From assembly GCF_023283845.1 (NCBI RefSeq), contig NZ_JAKILC010000010.1, positions 62,001 to 126,000 of the forward strand: DNA of 64,000 nt, read 5' to 3'. A model generated the notes under the pieces. That model saw only the letters and a list, made by a program, of their open reading frames with translations, had not been told where the DNA came from and searched no databases. Position numbers and translations under genes: made by a program. Positions 46,295-55,502 of this stretch are shown here, one piece after another; position 1 is the stretch's first letter; each line of letters begins with the position of its first letter. This stretch comes from Shewanella marinintestina. GTDB taxonomy: Bacteria; Pseudomonadota; Gammaproteobacteria; Enterobacterales; Shewanellaceae.

Positions 46295-46331
46295 AAAAAG
46301 CGAACCGTTTAATCAAAAACGGTTCGCTTTA
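46295..46331. terminator. Terminator of the OsmC-YcaO gene
   Basis: 14-bp stem AAAGCGAACCGTTT/AAACGGTTCGCTTT with A and T runs. Confidence 0.9.
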
Positions 46332-46370
46332 ATCAAGCTAATATTTATTATTTAGCGTGCAGGTGAGTGC

Positions 46371-48557
46371 CTACTTTGCTGCAGCCTTAGCGCGAGCGCT
46401 ATGCAGCTTCTTGTAGCTTTCAATCAAGCGTAAGTGTGGCTCAATGCCTTCAAGTGCCATACTGGTCTTGGTTAGACCGTAGAAACGCACTTCACCGCTA
46501 ACGGTGCCTACTACGTTTTGCATGACATCGATGCCAAACATACGGTTGAAGTTATGGATAAAGTGTTCAAGCTCAAGCTCTTCGTCCATTTCCACTTCAA
46601 GTACTGCGCTAACCGCTTGATAGAACAAGCCACGTTCAACCGTGTTGTCGTTAAACTGTAGGAAACTATCAACTAGCTCCATCGCCTCTTCTGCAGCGCC
46701 AAGTGCTAGATAGATTAAGATTTTAAGCTCAATAATCGTTAGCTGACCCCATACGGTGTTTTCGTCAAACACGATACCAATCATGGTGCGGATGTCAGTG
46801 TAGTTATCTAACTGGCTCTCTTCTAAGCGGTTAACTAAGTCCACTAGCTCTTCATCAGAAAGCGAGTGCAGATTAAGAATATCTTCGCGGTACTCCAGTG
46901 CCTTGTTGGTGTTATCCCAAATAAGATCATCGACTGGATACACTTCTGAGAAGTCTGGTACCAACATACGACACGCTGATGCGCCGAGTTGATCAAATTC
47001 AGCGGTATAAACCTCTTTACCTAAGTCAGCCAAAATGCCAAATAAGCTGTCAGCTTCTTCTTGGGTGGTGCCAGAGAAGTCCCACTCGCAGAAATCAAAC
47101 TCAGCATTGTTGCTAAAGAAGCGCCATGAAATCACACCTGTTGAATCAATAAAGTGTTCAACAAAGTTTTCCGGTTCAGTGACTGCCATGCTGTTAAAGG
47201 TTGGCTTTGGTACATCGTTTAAACCTTCAAAGCTACGGCCTTGCAGCAGCTCTGTTAAGCTGCGTTCTAATGCCACTTCAAAGCTTGGGTGTGCACCAAA
47301 TGAGGCAAATACACCGCCAGTTTTCGGGTTCATTAGGGTCACACACATCACTGGGAACTGGCCGCCTAATGATGCATCTTTAACAACAACCGGGAAACCT
47401 TGCTCTTCAAGACCATTAATACCTGCAAGAATGCTTGGATACTTTTCAAGCACGCTCATTGGTACTTCTGGTAGAACAATTTCTTGCTCGATGATCTGGC
47501 GCTTAATTGCACGCTCAAAGATCTCTGACAGACACTGAACCTGTGCTTCTTGGATGTTGTTACCCGCGCTCATACCGTTACTTAAGAACAAGTTCTCAAT
47601 CAGGTTTGACGGGAAGTAAACCGTTTCACCGTCTGAGTGACGAGTATAAGGAATACTGCAAATACCGCGGTCGATATTGCCCGAGTTAGTATCAATCAGA
47701 TTAGAGCCTGCAAGCTCGCCTTCTGGGTTGTAGATCTCAAGACAATATTCATCAAGAATGCCAGTTGGCAGTGAGTCATCGTCAGTTAGTGCGAACCACT
47801 TTTCATTTGGGTAATGCACAAATTCACTGTTCGCAATCTCTTCACCAAAGAACTGGTCATTGTAGAAGAAGTTGCAGTTTAGACGTTCGATAAACTCGCC
47901 CAATGCTGAGCACAATGCACTCTCTTTGGTTGCACCTTTACCGTTAGTGAAACACATAGGTGATGCCGCATCACGAATATGCAGTGACCACACGTTTGGC
48001 ACGATATTGCGCCATGATGAGATCTCAATCTTCATGCCTAAATCAGCAAGCATGCCAGTCATGTTGGCAATGGTCTGCTCAAGCGGTAGATCTTTACCTA
48101 AAATGTAGGTGCTCGCATCACTATCATCTTGTCCCATCAGCATCGCATTGGCGTCTGCATCTAGGTTTTCAACGGTTTCAATCTTAAATTCTGGGCCAGT
48201 TTGCACCACTTTTTTAACAGTACAACGCTCAATCGAGCGCAAAATGCCTTGGCGATCTTTATCAGAAATATCGTCTGGCAATTCAACTTGGATTTGAAAA
48301 ATTTGGTTATAACGATCTTCAGGATCAACGATATTGTTTTGCGACAAACGAATGTTTTCAGTTGGAATATCACGAGCCTTACAATACACCTTGATAAAGT
48401 AAGCCGCACACAAAGCAGATGATGCTAAGAAGTAATCAAATGGACTCGGTGCTGAGCCATCGCCTTTATAACGGATTGGCTGATCGGCGGTGACGGTAAA
48501 GTCATCGAACTTGGCTTCTAATCTCAGATTATCGAGAAAGTTAACTTTGATTTCCAT
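46371..48557 (-). CDS. OsmC domain fused to YcaO domain protein
   Basis: 728 residues. Residues 1-140 are an OsmC/Ohr-like domain with both peroxidatic-type cysteines in the expected places: Cys50 in SSALCAAYFIKVY and Cys112 in SIERCTVKKVV. Residues about 165-590 are a YcaO domain with the ATP-binding blocks GKGATKESALCSALGEFIE (about 205-224) and QVQCLSEIFERAIKRQII. The remaining C-terminal part is helical and matches the extension of E. coli YcaO (586 residues), which is linked to beta-methylthiolation of ribosomal protein S12. YcaO enzymes activate amide carbonyls with ATP. Fusions of this type are found in Shewanella and relatives. The role of the OsmC part is unknown. Single-gene unit. 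Confidence 0.92.
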   Translation of the reverse strand: MEIKVNFLDNLRLEAKFDDFTVTADQPIRYKGDGSAPSPFDYFLASSALCAAYFIKVYCKARDIPTENIRLSQNNIVDPEDRYNQIFQIQVELPDDISDKDRQGILRSIERCTVKKVVQTGPEFKIETVENLDADANAMLMGQDDSDASTYILGKDLPLEQTIANMTGMLADLGMKIEISSWRNIVPNVWSLHIRDAASPMCFTNGKGATKESALCSALGEFIERLNCNFFYNDQFFGEEIANSEFVHYPNEKWFALTDDDSLPTGILDEYCLEIYNPEGELAGSNLIDTNSGNIDRGICSIPYTRHSDGETVYFPSNLIENLFLSNGMSAGNNIQEAQVQCLSEIFERAIKRQIIEQEIVLPEVPMSVLEKYPSILAGINGLEEQGFPVVVKDASLGGQFPVMCVTLMNPKTGGVFASFGAHPSFEVALERSLTELLQGRSFEGLNDVPKPTFNSMAVTEPENFVEHFIDSTGVISWRFFSNNAEFDFCEWDFSGTTQEEADSLFGILADLGKEVYTAEFDQLGASACRMLVPDFSEVYPVDDLIWDNTNKALEYREDILNLHSLSDEELVDLVNRLEESQLDNYTDIRTMIGIVFDENTVWGQLTIIELKILIYLALGAAEEAMELVDSFLQFNDNTVERGLFYQAVSAVLEVEMDEELELEHFIHNFNRMFGIDVMQNVVGTVSGEVRFYGLTKTSMALEGIEPHLRLIESYKKLHSARAKAAAK

Positions 48558-48802
48558 TAGATATGATTTCCACTTTGTTGCGAGCGTGCCTAAAGAACAA
48601 GTCTAGTGTATGAGTTGTTTGCTCAATAATGAGCATGTTACTCAACGAGTGTTAAGGCTAAATAAACGTATTGGGGAATTATCGGTGTTTTTTGCGCATT
48701 AGTCTTGGGTTAATTAACTAAAAGCACAGATTACGGTAAATTAACGCCCTACAAACGAGCTAATTAAGAACACTTTATTGAAGATAGTTTATTGAGAATA
48801 AA

Positions 48803-49078
48803 CTATTGCTGTTGTTCTGATTCACGTTTAACTAAAACAAAAGTCAGATACATTTTGGTCGGCAGCGACAACACCATGCCAAAGGCCACGCATACGGCGC
48901 TAATGATAATACCGCTAACACCCATAGCATGAATCGTGTCGTTAAAATTATGCAGGTAGATCCCCAATAAAATTAAGCAAAGCCCAATTGAGATACAGAC
49001 TTTAAGCAGAGTAATCAGCTTACTATCGCTTACTTTGCTGTCTAATAGCTTACGGTTTAATAGCTTGAGATCTGACAC
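48803..49078 (-). CDS. Small membrane protein, about 91 residues
   Basis: Two hydrophobic helices (LLKVCISIGLCLILLGIYLH; MGVSGIIISAVCVAFGMVLSL) with a polar loop and short charged ends. No family recognised. GTG start with GGGGG just upstream. The composition is normal for this genome, so I think it is real, but I cannot say what it does. Confidence 0.55.
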   Translation of the reverse strand: MSDLKLLNRKLLDSKVSDSKLITLLKVCISIGLCLILLGIYLHNFNDTIHAMGVSGIIISAVCVAFGMVLSLPTKMYLTFVLVKRESEQQQ

Positions 49079-49234
49079 TCATCCCCCTGCTCAATCAAGT
49101 ACAACTTGATTATGCAGGCATGATGTTTTTTTGTGCTGATACAGATCAAACTTAGATAAGCTAGCGCTAAATAACCTTTAAATATAAATAGCCATTAAAC
49201 TAAAAAAACTGCGGGTTGAATGAACTGAAACCTG

Positions 49235-49879
49235 TCAGGCATCTATCGGCAGTGTCACCAAGGCTTTATCAGGTTTTGCATAACTTAAGCGCGCCAATCT
49301 TTGGGTTTGGTGATAGCTATCAAGCCCTGAAACGGCAACACTTTCCAGCGCTTCAATATCAATATAACCATCGTCTTTTAGGCCTGACTCATCCACCATA
49401 ATATGAGTGATTTCGCCTATAACTAAGATTGTACCGTTAATTGCCAGCGGCATTATTTCTCTCAGCTCAAGCGAAAATTTAAGCTGACTTTGCGCAACAA
49501 AAGGCGCCTCAATACCAGCAACAAATTCAGCAGATAAACCGACTTTTTCGAACTCTGACACCTCTGCGGCATAACGCGCTGAAGTTTGATGCGCCTGACG
49601 ATAGATATTGGCTGACACATGGTTAATGGTATAGCAGCCTATTTGCTCAATATTGCTTAAGGTATCGCGCGGCACGCTATCTGGGCGAATAACCATCCCC
49701 ATCAATGCAGGGCTAGCACCGAGGTGAAAACACGAGCTAATTATCGCCACATTGCTATGCCCGTCTTCACTTATCGTTGCGACTAAATTGGCGCTTTTAA
49801 ATCCAGATAAACTATTAATCAAGTGTGCACGCGCGCGTTGCTCCATCTTATCTATGTCATCAAACCCGATATGTTTCAT
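49235..49879 (-). CDS. Flavin reductase-like (FMN-binding split barrel) protein
   Basis: About 214 residues. The segment LVATISEDGHSNVAIISSCFHLGASPALMGM, followed later by TLSNIEQIGCYTINHVS, is the FMN-binding split-barrel core seen in flavin reductase-like proteins. The family supplies reduced flavin or acts as an NAD(P)H oxidoreductase; the partner is unknown. In this cluster of flavin photolyases, providing reduced flavin is an attractive guess. ATG 49879 with AAGGA eight bases ahead is preferred to the TTG at 49885. It starts a few bases after the photolyase gene on the same strand, so these are cotranscribed. Confidence 0.85.
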   Translation of the reverse strand: MKHIGFDDIDKMEQRARAHLINSLSGFKSANLVATISEDGHSNVAIISSCFHLGASPALMGMVIRPDSVPRDTLSNIEQIGCYTINHVSANIYRQAHQTSARYAAEVSEFEKVGLSAEFVAGIEAPFVAQSQLKFSLELREIMPLAINGTILVIGEITHIMVDESGLKDDGYIDIEALESVAVSGLDSYHQTQRLARLSYAKPDKALVTLPIDA

Positions 49880-49890
49880 TATCAATATCC

Positions 49891-51357
49891 TTATAAATTA
49901 TCGATATGGGCGAGTAAATGCTCAGCCCGCTGTAAAATAAGTTGCTGTGTCTGCTCTGGCTTTTTTAGCCAGTTTGCATAAACCATACGCGTGCGTGGAT
50001 TAGCCTTAAAATCATCAATATGCTGCTGCATAAAATGCCAATAAAAAGCATTCAACGGACAAGCATTATCGCTGTGGCTTTGCTTAACCTCGTACTGACA
50101 ACCGCTGCAGTAATCACTCATTTTATTGATGTAGTTACCGCTGGCGGCATAGGCTTTAGAGCCCACAATGCCGCCATCGGCAAACTGACTCATACCACGG
50201 GTGTTCGGCATCTCGACCCATTCGATAGCATCGATATATATGCCTAAATACCAAGCATCCACCTCATCGGGATCAATACCGGCGATTAAGCAAAAGTTTC
50301 CGGTTACCATTAAGCGCTGAATGTGGTGTGCATAGGCATAATCGAGCGATTGCTTGATAGCGTGCTGCATACAATTCATTTTGGTGTCGCCATCCCAAAA
50401 CCAGCTTGGCAACTGACGATTAGCAGCAAGGTGATTAAGGCTGGCGTAATCTGGCATATTGGCCCAATAAACGCCCCTAACAAACTCGCGCCAACCTAGA
50501 ATTTGCCGTATAAAACCCTCTATTTGCGCCAAGGTGATGGCGCCATCACTTTGCTCAAAATAGGCTATAGCAGTGTCGACCACCTGCTGTGGGCTTAATA
50601 TTTTGGCATTGAGCGCAAACGATAACCGCGAGTGATACAGGCTCCATTGCTTTTTGTATTCTGCAGTCGTGACTTGTTCAACTTTGGCGTCTGAACCGAG
50701 CGCTAACTCGCCATTTACAGGCGCTGCGGTCATGTCTAACTCATGGGTCATCGCATCTTGAAAGCGACCAAAATTGACTAAACAGTGACGACAAAAAAAC
50801 TGCAATAGTTCATTAGCTTGTTTGCGTGTTGTCGGCCACAACAGCTGTTGGTGGGCAGCCCCAATCGTGCTGACATGATGGCGCTCTAGCCTAGCTAATA
50901 TGGCGCTGACATCGTTAGCAAACATCAGCGGCGCAGGCACAGCGTCAAAGTCGGCCTTTTTGAGCTTTTGCCGATTATCAGCATCATAATTCCACTGACC
51001 ACCAGCAGACTCATTACCTTGCATTAATAGATCAAAGCGGCGACGCAGCTTGCGATAGAAATGCTCTAAACGATGCTTTTTACCCGGTGCAAAATAATCA
51101 CCAAGCTCAGCATCAGTCAAATAAAAGTGCTCAGTTTCAAACGCGAGACTGGTAATCTCCAACGAAGCGGTAAACTGCGACAACTGCTGACGCAGCCGAT
51201 ATTCATCGGGTAATTGATAGTGAAACTCGCTCACTTGATGCTCAGTAATTAACTCCATCAATAACGCCGGTAAATCCGCGTATTGCGCAGTGTCATCAAG
51301 AGTCAGATGTAGCACCTGGTGCCCAGCTTGTTGTAAGGCTTTTGCAAAAGCCTGCAT
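49891..51357 (-). CDS. FeS-type cryptochrome/photolyase (PhrB-like), N-terminus missing
   Basis: 488 residues. The family (prokaryotic 6-4 photolyases with a 4Fe-4S cluster, about 505-520 residues) normally begins with a strand LxLGDQL and some 50 residues before a block like FFAAMRAFA. Here the frame begins exactly at that block: FFAAMQAFAKALQQAGHQ, where the sequence before the ATG (51369-51358) still encodes FFAA. The lost N-terminus belongs to the Rossmann domain that binds the antenna. The C-terminal FAD and cluster parts look intact: Cys in TKMNCMQHAI, CSGC in MSDYCSGCQYEV and Cys in DNACPLNAFYW. The break coincides with the end of the neighbouring cryptochrome gene, so a deletion has probably removed the ends of both. 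Activity is doubtful. Confidence 0.85.
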   Translation of the reverse strand: MQAFAKALQQAGHQVLHLTLDDTAQYADLPALLMELITEHQVSEFHYQLPDEYRLRQQLSQFTASLEITSLAFETEHFYLTDAELGDYFAPGKKHRLEHFYRKLRRRFDLLMQGNESAGGQWNYDADNRQKLKKADFDAVPAPLMFANDVSAILARLERHHVSTIGAAHQQLLWPTTRKQANELLQFFCRHCLVNFGRFQDAMTHELDMTAAPVNGELALGSDAKVEQVTTAEYKKQWSLYHSRLSFALNAKILSPQQVVDTAIAYFEQSDGAITLAQIEGFIRQILGWREFVRGVYWANMPDYASLNHLAANRQLPSWFWDGDTKMNCMQHAIKQSLDYAYAHHIQRLMVTGNFCLIAGIDPDEVDAWYLGIYIDAIEWVEMPNTRGMSQFADGGIVGSKAYAASGNYINKMSDYCSGCQYEVKQSHSDNACPLNAFYWHFMQQHIDDFKANPRTRMVYANWLKKPEQTQQLILQRAEHLLAHIDNL

Positions 51358-52342
51358 GGCAGCAAAAAAAGCTGGTCAATGGCGCGCTACTCGCCATGCC
51401 CTTAAATTGAAAAAGTTTTACGCCTATACGCTGCGCCAACCAATGAAAATATTCACGCCACAACAACTCAAAACCAATCCAGTAACTCGATTCACTCGGA
51501 CCTTGCTCTAGTTCAAAATGCTTAAGCGCGTTCCATACTTGCCGAGCAGACATATTGCCATTAGCAAGATACGGACTAAATTTGGTGGAATTGTCAAAGC
51601 CATCTAGTGCATTACGCGTGGCTTTATAGCTGTGGGGGAGCGATGTTAAAAAGTAATTGCTCAGATGCTGCTTAGCAGCCAACTCGCCAGCCTTGAACAA
51701 AGTACTTGCACCAACGTTGTTATCTGATAACCAATCTTTACTCACTTTAAACTGTGCTGATGCCTCAGTTAAGCCAACGGTTTTAGGCAGCTGCTGTGGC
51801 CAAGTTTGGCAAGGTTTTGCCACGGGTAATAATGACTTTTCCAACTTGCGACGGAAACAAGAAAAACTCGTAAACACGTCACCAAGGGAACTAATTTGCT
51901 CAGCATCAAACAAGCTGTTGCTCCACCTTGAGATAAAGTTAACAGACGCTTGTTCGTTTGAAACCTTACTCCACTGTAACTCAAGGCGCTGCCAATTGTG
52001 TTGTTCGATATAGCCTGCAGAAGCCGTACGCCCCACTAAGGTAAAACCTTCATTTTTAATTAACGCTGACAAGACGCTATTTGGCTCACCAGTTAAGATC
52101 TGCAATTGATGGCCATAGCCTTGCAGTTGCTGCTTAAGTACAAGTAACGACTGAATAATGAAACAAAGGCGGCGCTGCCCCATTGCGGCCTGTTGGTAGC
52201 GAACGGCAATAAAGTCCTGCGGGTTAAAAATATAAACCAGCGCCACAGACTCAGTATGTTGCAGCACATAGTTAAGGGCTGGATTGTCACTTAGCCTTAA
52301 ATCATTGGTGAAGCAAAAGAGTGCTTTTTTGTGCGGTGACAT
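51296..52342 (-). pseudogene. DASH cryptochrome, C-terminus lost by deletion
   Basis: The frame codes for 348 residues against about 430-520 in the family. It starts MSPHKKALFCFTNDLRLSDNPAL and has the FAD-domain signature ATRNALDGFDNSTKFSPYLA and STYWIGFELLWREYF-like SSYWIGFELLWREYFHWLAQ. It then stops being recognisable after MASSAPLTSFF, with an unrelated tail of about twenty residues. In the family another 90 or so residues should follow, carrying part of the FAD pocket and the tryptophan chain. The tail is out-of-frame reading of the adjacent photolyase gene. The junction lies in a run of seven T (minus strand, 51364-51370). Flavin binding is probably lost. Confidence 0.85.
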
Positions 52343-52449
52343 GCGCTTGCCTATCGTTGCTACTGGTAAGGGGTATTACGTAGCAACATAGAATTGAGAT
52401 TCATTTTTTATCGGGTTCTGTGGTAAAAAACTAATTATGTTTAACAAGG

Positions 52450-52704
52450 TTATGGAGGATTAAGCTGTCTAAATCGCGTTTGAATGAGTGTATTAAACTC
52501 ATTGTAGGTCAGCCGCTTTTGATACTCATAAGCAAAACGGCCGTGAAACATCAGCGTCATCACTAAGTCTTGATAGCCCAAATAACAGGTGTAGCCATCG
52601 ATATCATGCCAGGCCGTTAAGCCATCTAAATGATATTTATCATCACGTTTTATGCCGTTAGCAACCACATGATTAAAAACGAATAGATGTTTCGATAAAG
52701 ACAT
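52450..52704 (-). CDS. Small DUF3081-like protein
   Basis: 84 residues: KRDDKYHLDGLTAWHDIDGYTCYLGYQDLVMTLMFHGRFAYEY is reminiscent of the DUF3081 family of small gammaproteobacterial proteins of unknown function. The start has a GGGG ribosome site (AAGGGGTCTTTATG). It precedes the cryptochrome gene by 110 bases on the same strand. The family assignment is from memory and moderate. Confidence 0.6.
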   Translation of the reverse strand: MSLSKHLFVFNHVVANGIKRDDKYHLDGLTAWHDIDGYTCYLGYQDLVMTLMFHGRFAYEYQKRLTYNEFNTLIQTRFRQLNPP

Positions 52705-52846
52705 AAAGACCCCTTGGAAGCTTTGCTCATCACAGTGCTAATAACAAAGCCCCTTGCTTTGGCTGCAGTGATAAAGGCACCTATTGGCCTCTACAGAGGT
52801 AAATACGCATATACCTCTAATCTGGTTTACAGTTTTTTTGCATCAT

Positions 52847-52881
52847 AAAAAAGGGATAAGCCGTAAAGCTTATCCCTTTAG
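52847..52881 (-). terminator. Terminator of the ankyrin gene
   Basis: Minus-strand stem AAAGGGATAAGC/GCTTATCCCTTT with a 7-base loop and T run. Confidence 0.88.
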
Positions 52882-52915
52882 TTCATGTTGAAGGCATCAA
52901 TATCGAAAACCGCTG

Positions 52916-54094
52916 TTACATCGCCTTCTTTAATATTTCAACAATGTCTTGATGCTCACGGTCTACAGCCAAATCCATCGCGCTTGAGTCATGAATATTC
53001 TGATGATGTATCGTCTTGGCAGCGCCATTAGCAAGCAGTAACTCAACAATCGCAGCACGTTCATTATAATTACCAATAACAGCCTTAATTAGTGCTGTAT
53101 TACCATCGTCACTGAGCGCATTACTATCGGCACCAGATTGCAGCAATAATGCCACCACCTCGGCAGTGCTTTGACCGGATGCAGCCATCAGTGCGCTCTC
53201 AGCTTCATCATCTAAGCCGTTAACGTCTGCGCCCTTTGATAATAACAACTGCATGATTGGTAACATGCCGTTAAAACTGGCGATATTGAGTGCTAACGTG
53301 CCATAACTGCCCGCTTGATTGGGATTAGCGCCAGCTTCAAGTAGCAAACTGACAATCTCGGCAGTACTGCTTTTCACTGCATGATTAAGCGGGGTATTTT
53401 TGTACCAATCGCCCTGATTGACATCTGCGCCAGCTGCTATCATCTTAGCAACTAATGCGGCGTCTTTAGCTAAAATGGCTTGAATAAGCGCGGTAAAACC
53501 ATTGGCATCTAGACCATCCTTATCAAAACCATGTTCATCAAAACGATCATCGTTTTCATCGTCGTCATCAAAATCATCATCGTCGTCTTCATCATAATCA
53601 TAGCCGAAATCAGCGCCGTGGCCTTGCTCAAGCCCTTCAACATAGCCGCTTAATCCCGGCCAATTGCCACGATCGCAAAAATCATTAAACTCGACAATCG
53701 GCTCATTGGGCGATTTCTCAATGAGGGTTTCTAATAATTGGGTCGACCACTTCAACGTCTCAACCGGCTTACCTAAGCTGTTGTGATGAAAAACCGCTAT
53801 TTGTGCGGTCACCTTATTAGCAGCAAAAGCACTAACTAACACCTTTGCTAGTGACTTGACCTCGTCCACTTCGCACTCAAGGCTGAATAATAGCAGCTGC
53901 TTTTCAAGCCTAAAGGCATAGATGTCGCCATCGAGATGATCAAGCTCAGGGATCAACATCTTTATCGCAGCATCAGCTGTCGTACTTAGTTGCATACAGA
54001 TAAAGTAAGGCTCATCGTAACTATCCAATCCATCAAGATACTCGTGGAGTACATCATCAAGTTCTAATCCATCAAAAATATTACTGCTAAGCAT
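52916..54094 (-). CDS. Ankyrin-repeat protein with an acidic hinge
   Basis: 392 residues. About 150 N-terminal residues form an unrecognised alpha/beta region (LPELDHL-type IPELDHLDGDIYAFRLEKQ). A remarkable acidic run, about 25 residues almost all Asp or Glu with few Phe and Asn, spans about 172-200. From about residue 205 come five to six ankyrin repeats, for example GFTALIQAILAKDAALVAKM and AESALMAASGQSTAEVVALL, with the classical hydrophobic pattern. Ankyrin repeats mediate protein binding. No secretion signal is seen, so it is probably cytoplasmic. GAGG before ATG. Monocistronic. Confidence 0.88.
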   Translation of the reverse strand: MLSSNIFDGLELDDVLHEYLDGLDSYDEPYFICMQLSTTADAAIKMLIPELDHLDGDIYAFRLEKQLLLFSLECEVDEVKSLAKVLVSAFAANKVTAQIAVFHHNSLGKPVETLKWSTQLLETLIEKSPNEPIVEFNDFCDRGNWPGLSGYVEGLEQGHGADFGYDYDEDDDDDFDDDDENDDRFDEHGFDKDGLDANGFTALIQAILAKDAALVAKMIAAGADVNQGDWYKNTPLNHAVKSSTAEIVSLLLEAGANPNQAGSYGTLALNIASFNGMLPIMQLLLSKGADVNGLDDEAESALMAASGQSTAEVVALLLQSGADSNALSDDGNTALIKAVIGNYNERAAIVELLLANGAAKTIHHQNIHDSSAMDLAVDREHQDIVEILKKAM

Positions 54095-54586
54095 GTAAAC
54101 CTCATTTTCGTCTTAAATCTACAACTGGTTCAGGCAAGTTCACCACCTGTTTACTTTCGAGTAGAGTATAAGTTAGTCGGATTTGGTTCAAGTTATTGGT
54201 TTTAAAAGCGATAGCAATAACTCAGCTTTTGTAAATATTGGCGCTTATGCCTTACTTACTTGTGCCATTTTAGCCACACATTTCTACCTTAAGCAGTGGT
54301 TAAACTCAAAATTAGTCGTATCGTCCAAGAAGAGCAACAAAGCAACATTTAGTACTACCAACCAACTTTTAATCACCATAAAAAAGAGATTTGTATCGAC
54401 AAAATAAACCGATAAAACCATAACCTTTGCGGTAATTGATTTAGATCAATGAGCTCCTAACGCTTTTGATGTCATATAAAGGTGAGCTTGATCACGCGGT
54501 GCGATTTTCACTTTCAAAACAAGCTCACACAAATACAGATAAATCTCTTTTAAATAATAATGAAACCTAAAATATAGAGGTACCCT
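54095..54586. other. Intergenic region with a possible small ORF and an FNR box
   Basis: A 74-codon TTG frame (54183-54407) is present but without a ribosome site. Its hydrophobic stretch (GAYALLTCAILATHFYL) is not enough to call it a gene. The right half holds the FNR-type box and a -10-like element for the next gene. Confidence 0.4.
54437..54450. promoter_or_regulatory. Perfect FNR (EtrA)-type box
   Basis: TTGATTTAGATCAA fits TTGAT-N4-ATCAA exactly. A -10-like CATATAA lies at 54474-54480, so a start near 54485 would put the box near -41, the class II activator position. The next gene starts about 100 bases further on. Confidence 0.7.
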
Positions 54587-54775
54587 ATGGAACTCCTACC
54601 AAATTGCTATACCGACCTATGTGTTAATGGAAAATGGTTTCACTATGATCACGGTGAAAGCTCAGTATTTATGCTTAACGGCAGTGTACCTATGACATTT
54701 GAACTCAATTCATTGCCTAAAACCGAAGATGAATTAGAAATGCATTTAGAGGCTATCTCAAACCAACTTATATAA
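54587..54775 (+). CDS. Small hypothetical protein, 62 residues, likely FNR-controlled
   Basis: The frame begins ATGGAACTC with AGAGGT six bases ahead, which supports translation. The protein is soluble and acidic in its second half (PKTEDELEMHLEAISNQL) with an aromatic cluster (NGKWFHYDHGESSVFML). I recognise no family. The perfect FNR box upstream suggests expression without oxygen. A small gene of this size could be spurious, but ribosome site, promoter and context agree. Confidence 0.6.
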   Translation: MELLPNCYTDLCVNGKWFHYDHGESSVFMLNGSVPMTFELNSLPKTEDELEMHLEAISNQLI

Positions 54776-54842
54776 AAGTTTAAGGTAGGCCTGCTCAAGG
54801 CCTATTATTGAAGCAGTGATGTAAAAAGTAGTTATTCTCGAA

Positions 54843-55244
54843 TTACCAAGCGTCTGCATTAAAGCGAGCTGTTCTGGCCTCGGTCATAGTGCAGCCAGTA
54901 AGGTGGATAAGTTCAGCCAAGGTTATATTGGGCTCTTGGCGAATGAAACGAGCAAGCTTATCCTCTAAAGACTCGAGTTTATCAGCATGATTGAGTAGTC
55001 CAGCATCTAGTTTTTTTATCAGATAAGCAAACTCAGCTTTGCTCATCGTTAACTGCATTGCTTTTAGCTGCCGTGTAAAAGATTGGACCTGCAGGGCCTC
55101 GCCCGTTAGCCCCCAGTTTCGAGAACGACGCACACGTTTAAGCTCACACCCCCATTGCTTAGCAACCGATTGCGCCAACTTAACAGGCTCTCTACCAATG
55201 CGATGAATAAGTGAGGGCAATGCAATAGTAATACGCTCAATCAT
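54843..55244 (-). CDS. RRF-like (RRF_GI family) small protein
   Basis: 133 residues. MIERITIALPSLIHRIGREP plus AKQWGCELKRVRRSRNWGLTG match, as I remember it, a gammaproteobacterial family described as ribosome-recycling-factor-like. The second half is a helical hairpin (YLIKKLDAGLLNHADKLESL) and then an HTH-like end ITLAELIHLTGCTMTEARTARF. Whether it acts on ribosomes is unproven. The true RRF (Frr) has about 185 residues and a different start. ATG 55244 is supported only by a weak ribosome site. Confidence 0.6.
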   Translation of the reverse strand: MIERITIALPSLIHRIGREPVKLAQSVAKQWGCELKRVRRSRNWGLTGEALQVQSFTRQLKAMQLTMSKAEFAYLIKKLDAGLLNHADKLESLEDKLARFIRQEPNITLAELIHLTGCTMTEARTARFNADAW

Positions 55245-55502
55245 TAAGGTCTGTGTACTCGTAGATGTGGTTTTGCCGTTTTATCATTTTGACTATTTTT
55301 TCAGGCTCAGCTTATTATCTCAAGCTTTAACCAACAAATAGTTAATGCTAAAACCACACCGAGCTTATCCCCATTGGCTAATGATGCTACTCATCCCAAT
55401 AACAAGACTTATGCAGTTTCACTTTACAGTTAAAACTCAACTACCCTTAATACTCATTCTTAGTATTGTCCTCATATGGAGTTAACGCCTATAGGAGTTA
55501 AG

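Noticed and set aside
54183..54407. A 74-codon frame on the plus strand with a hydrophobic stretch
   Set aside because: TTG start without ribosome site, no recognisable family, and located in the promoter region of the next gene. Kept only as a possibility.
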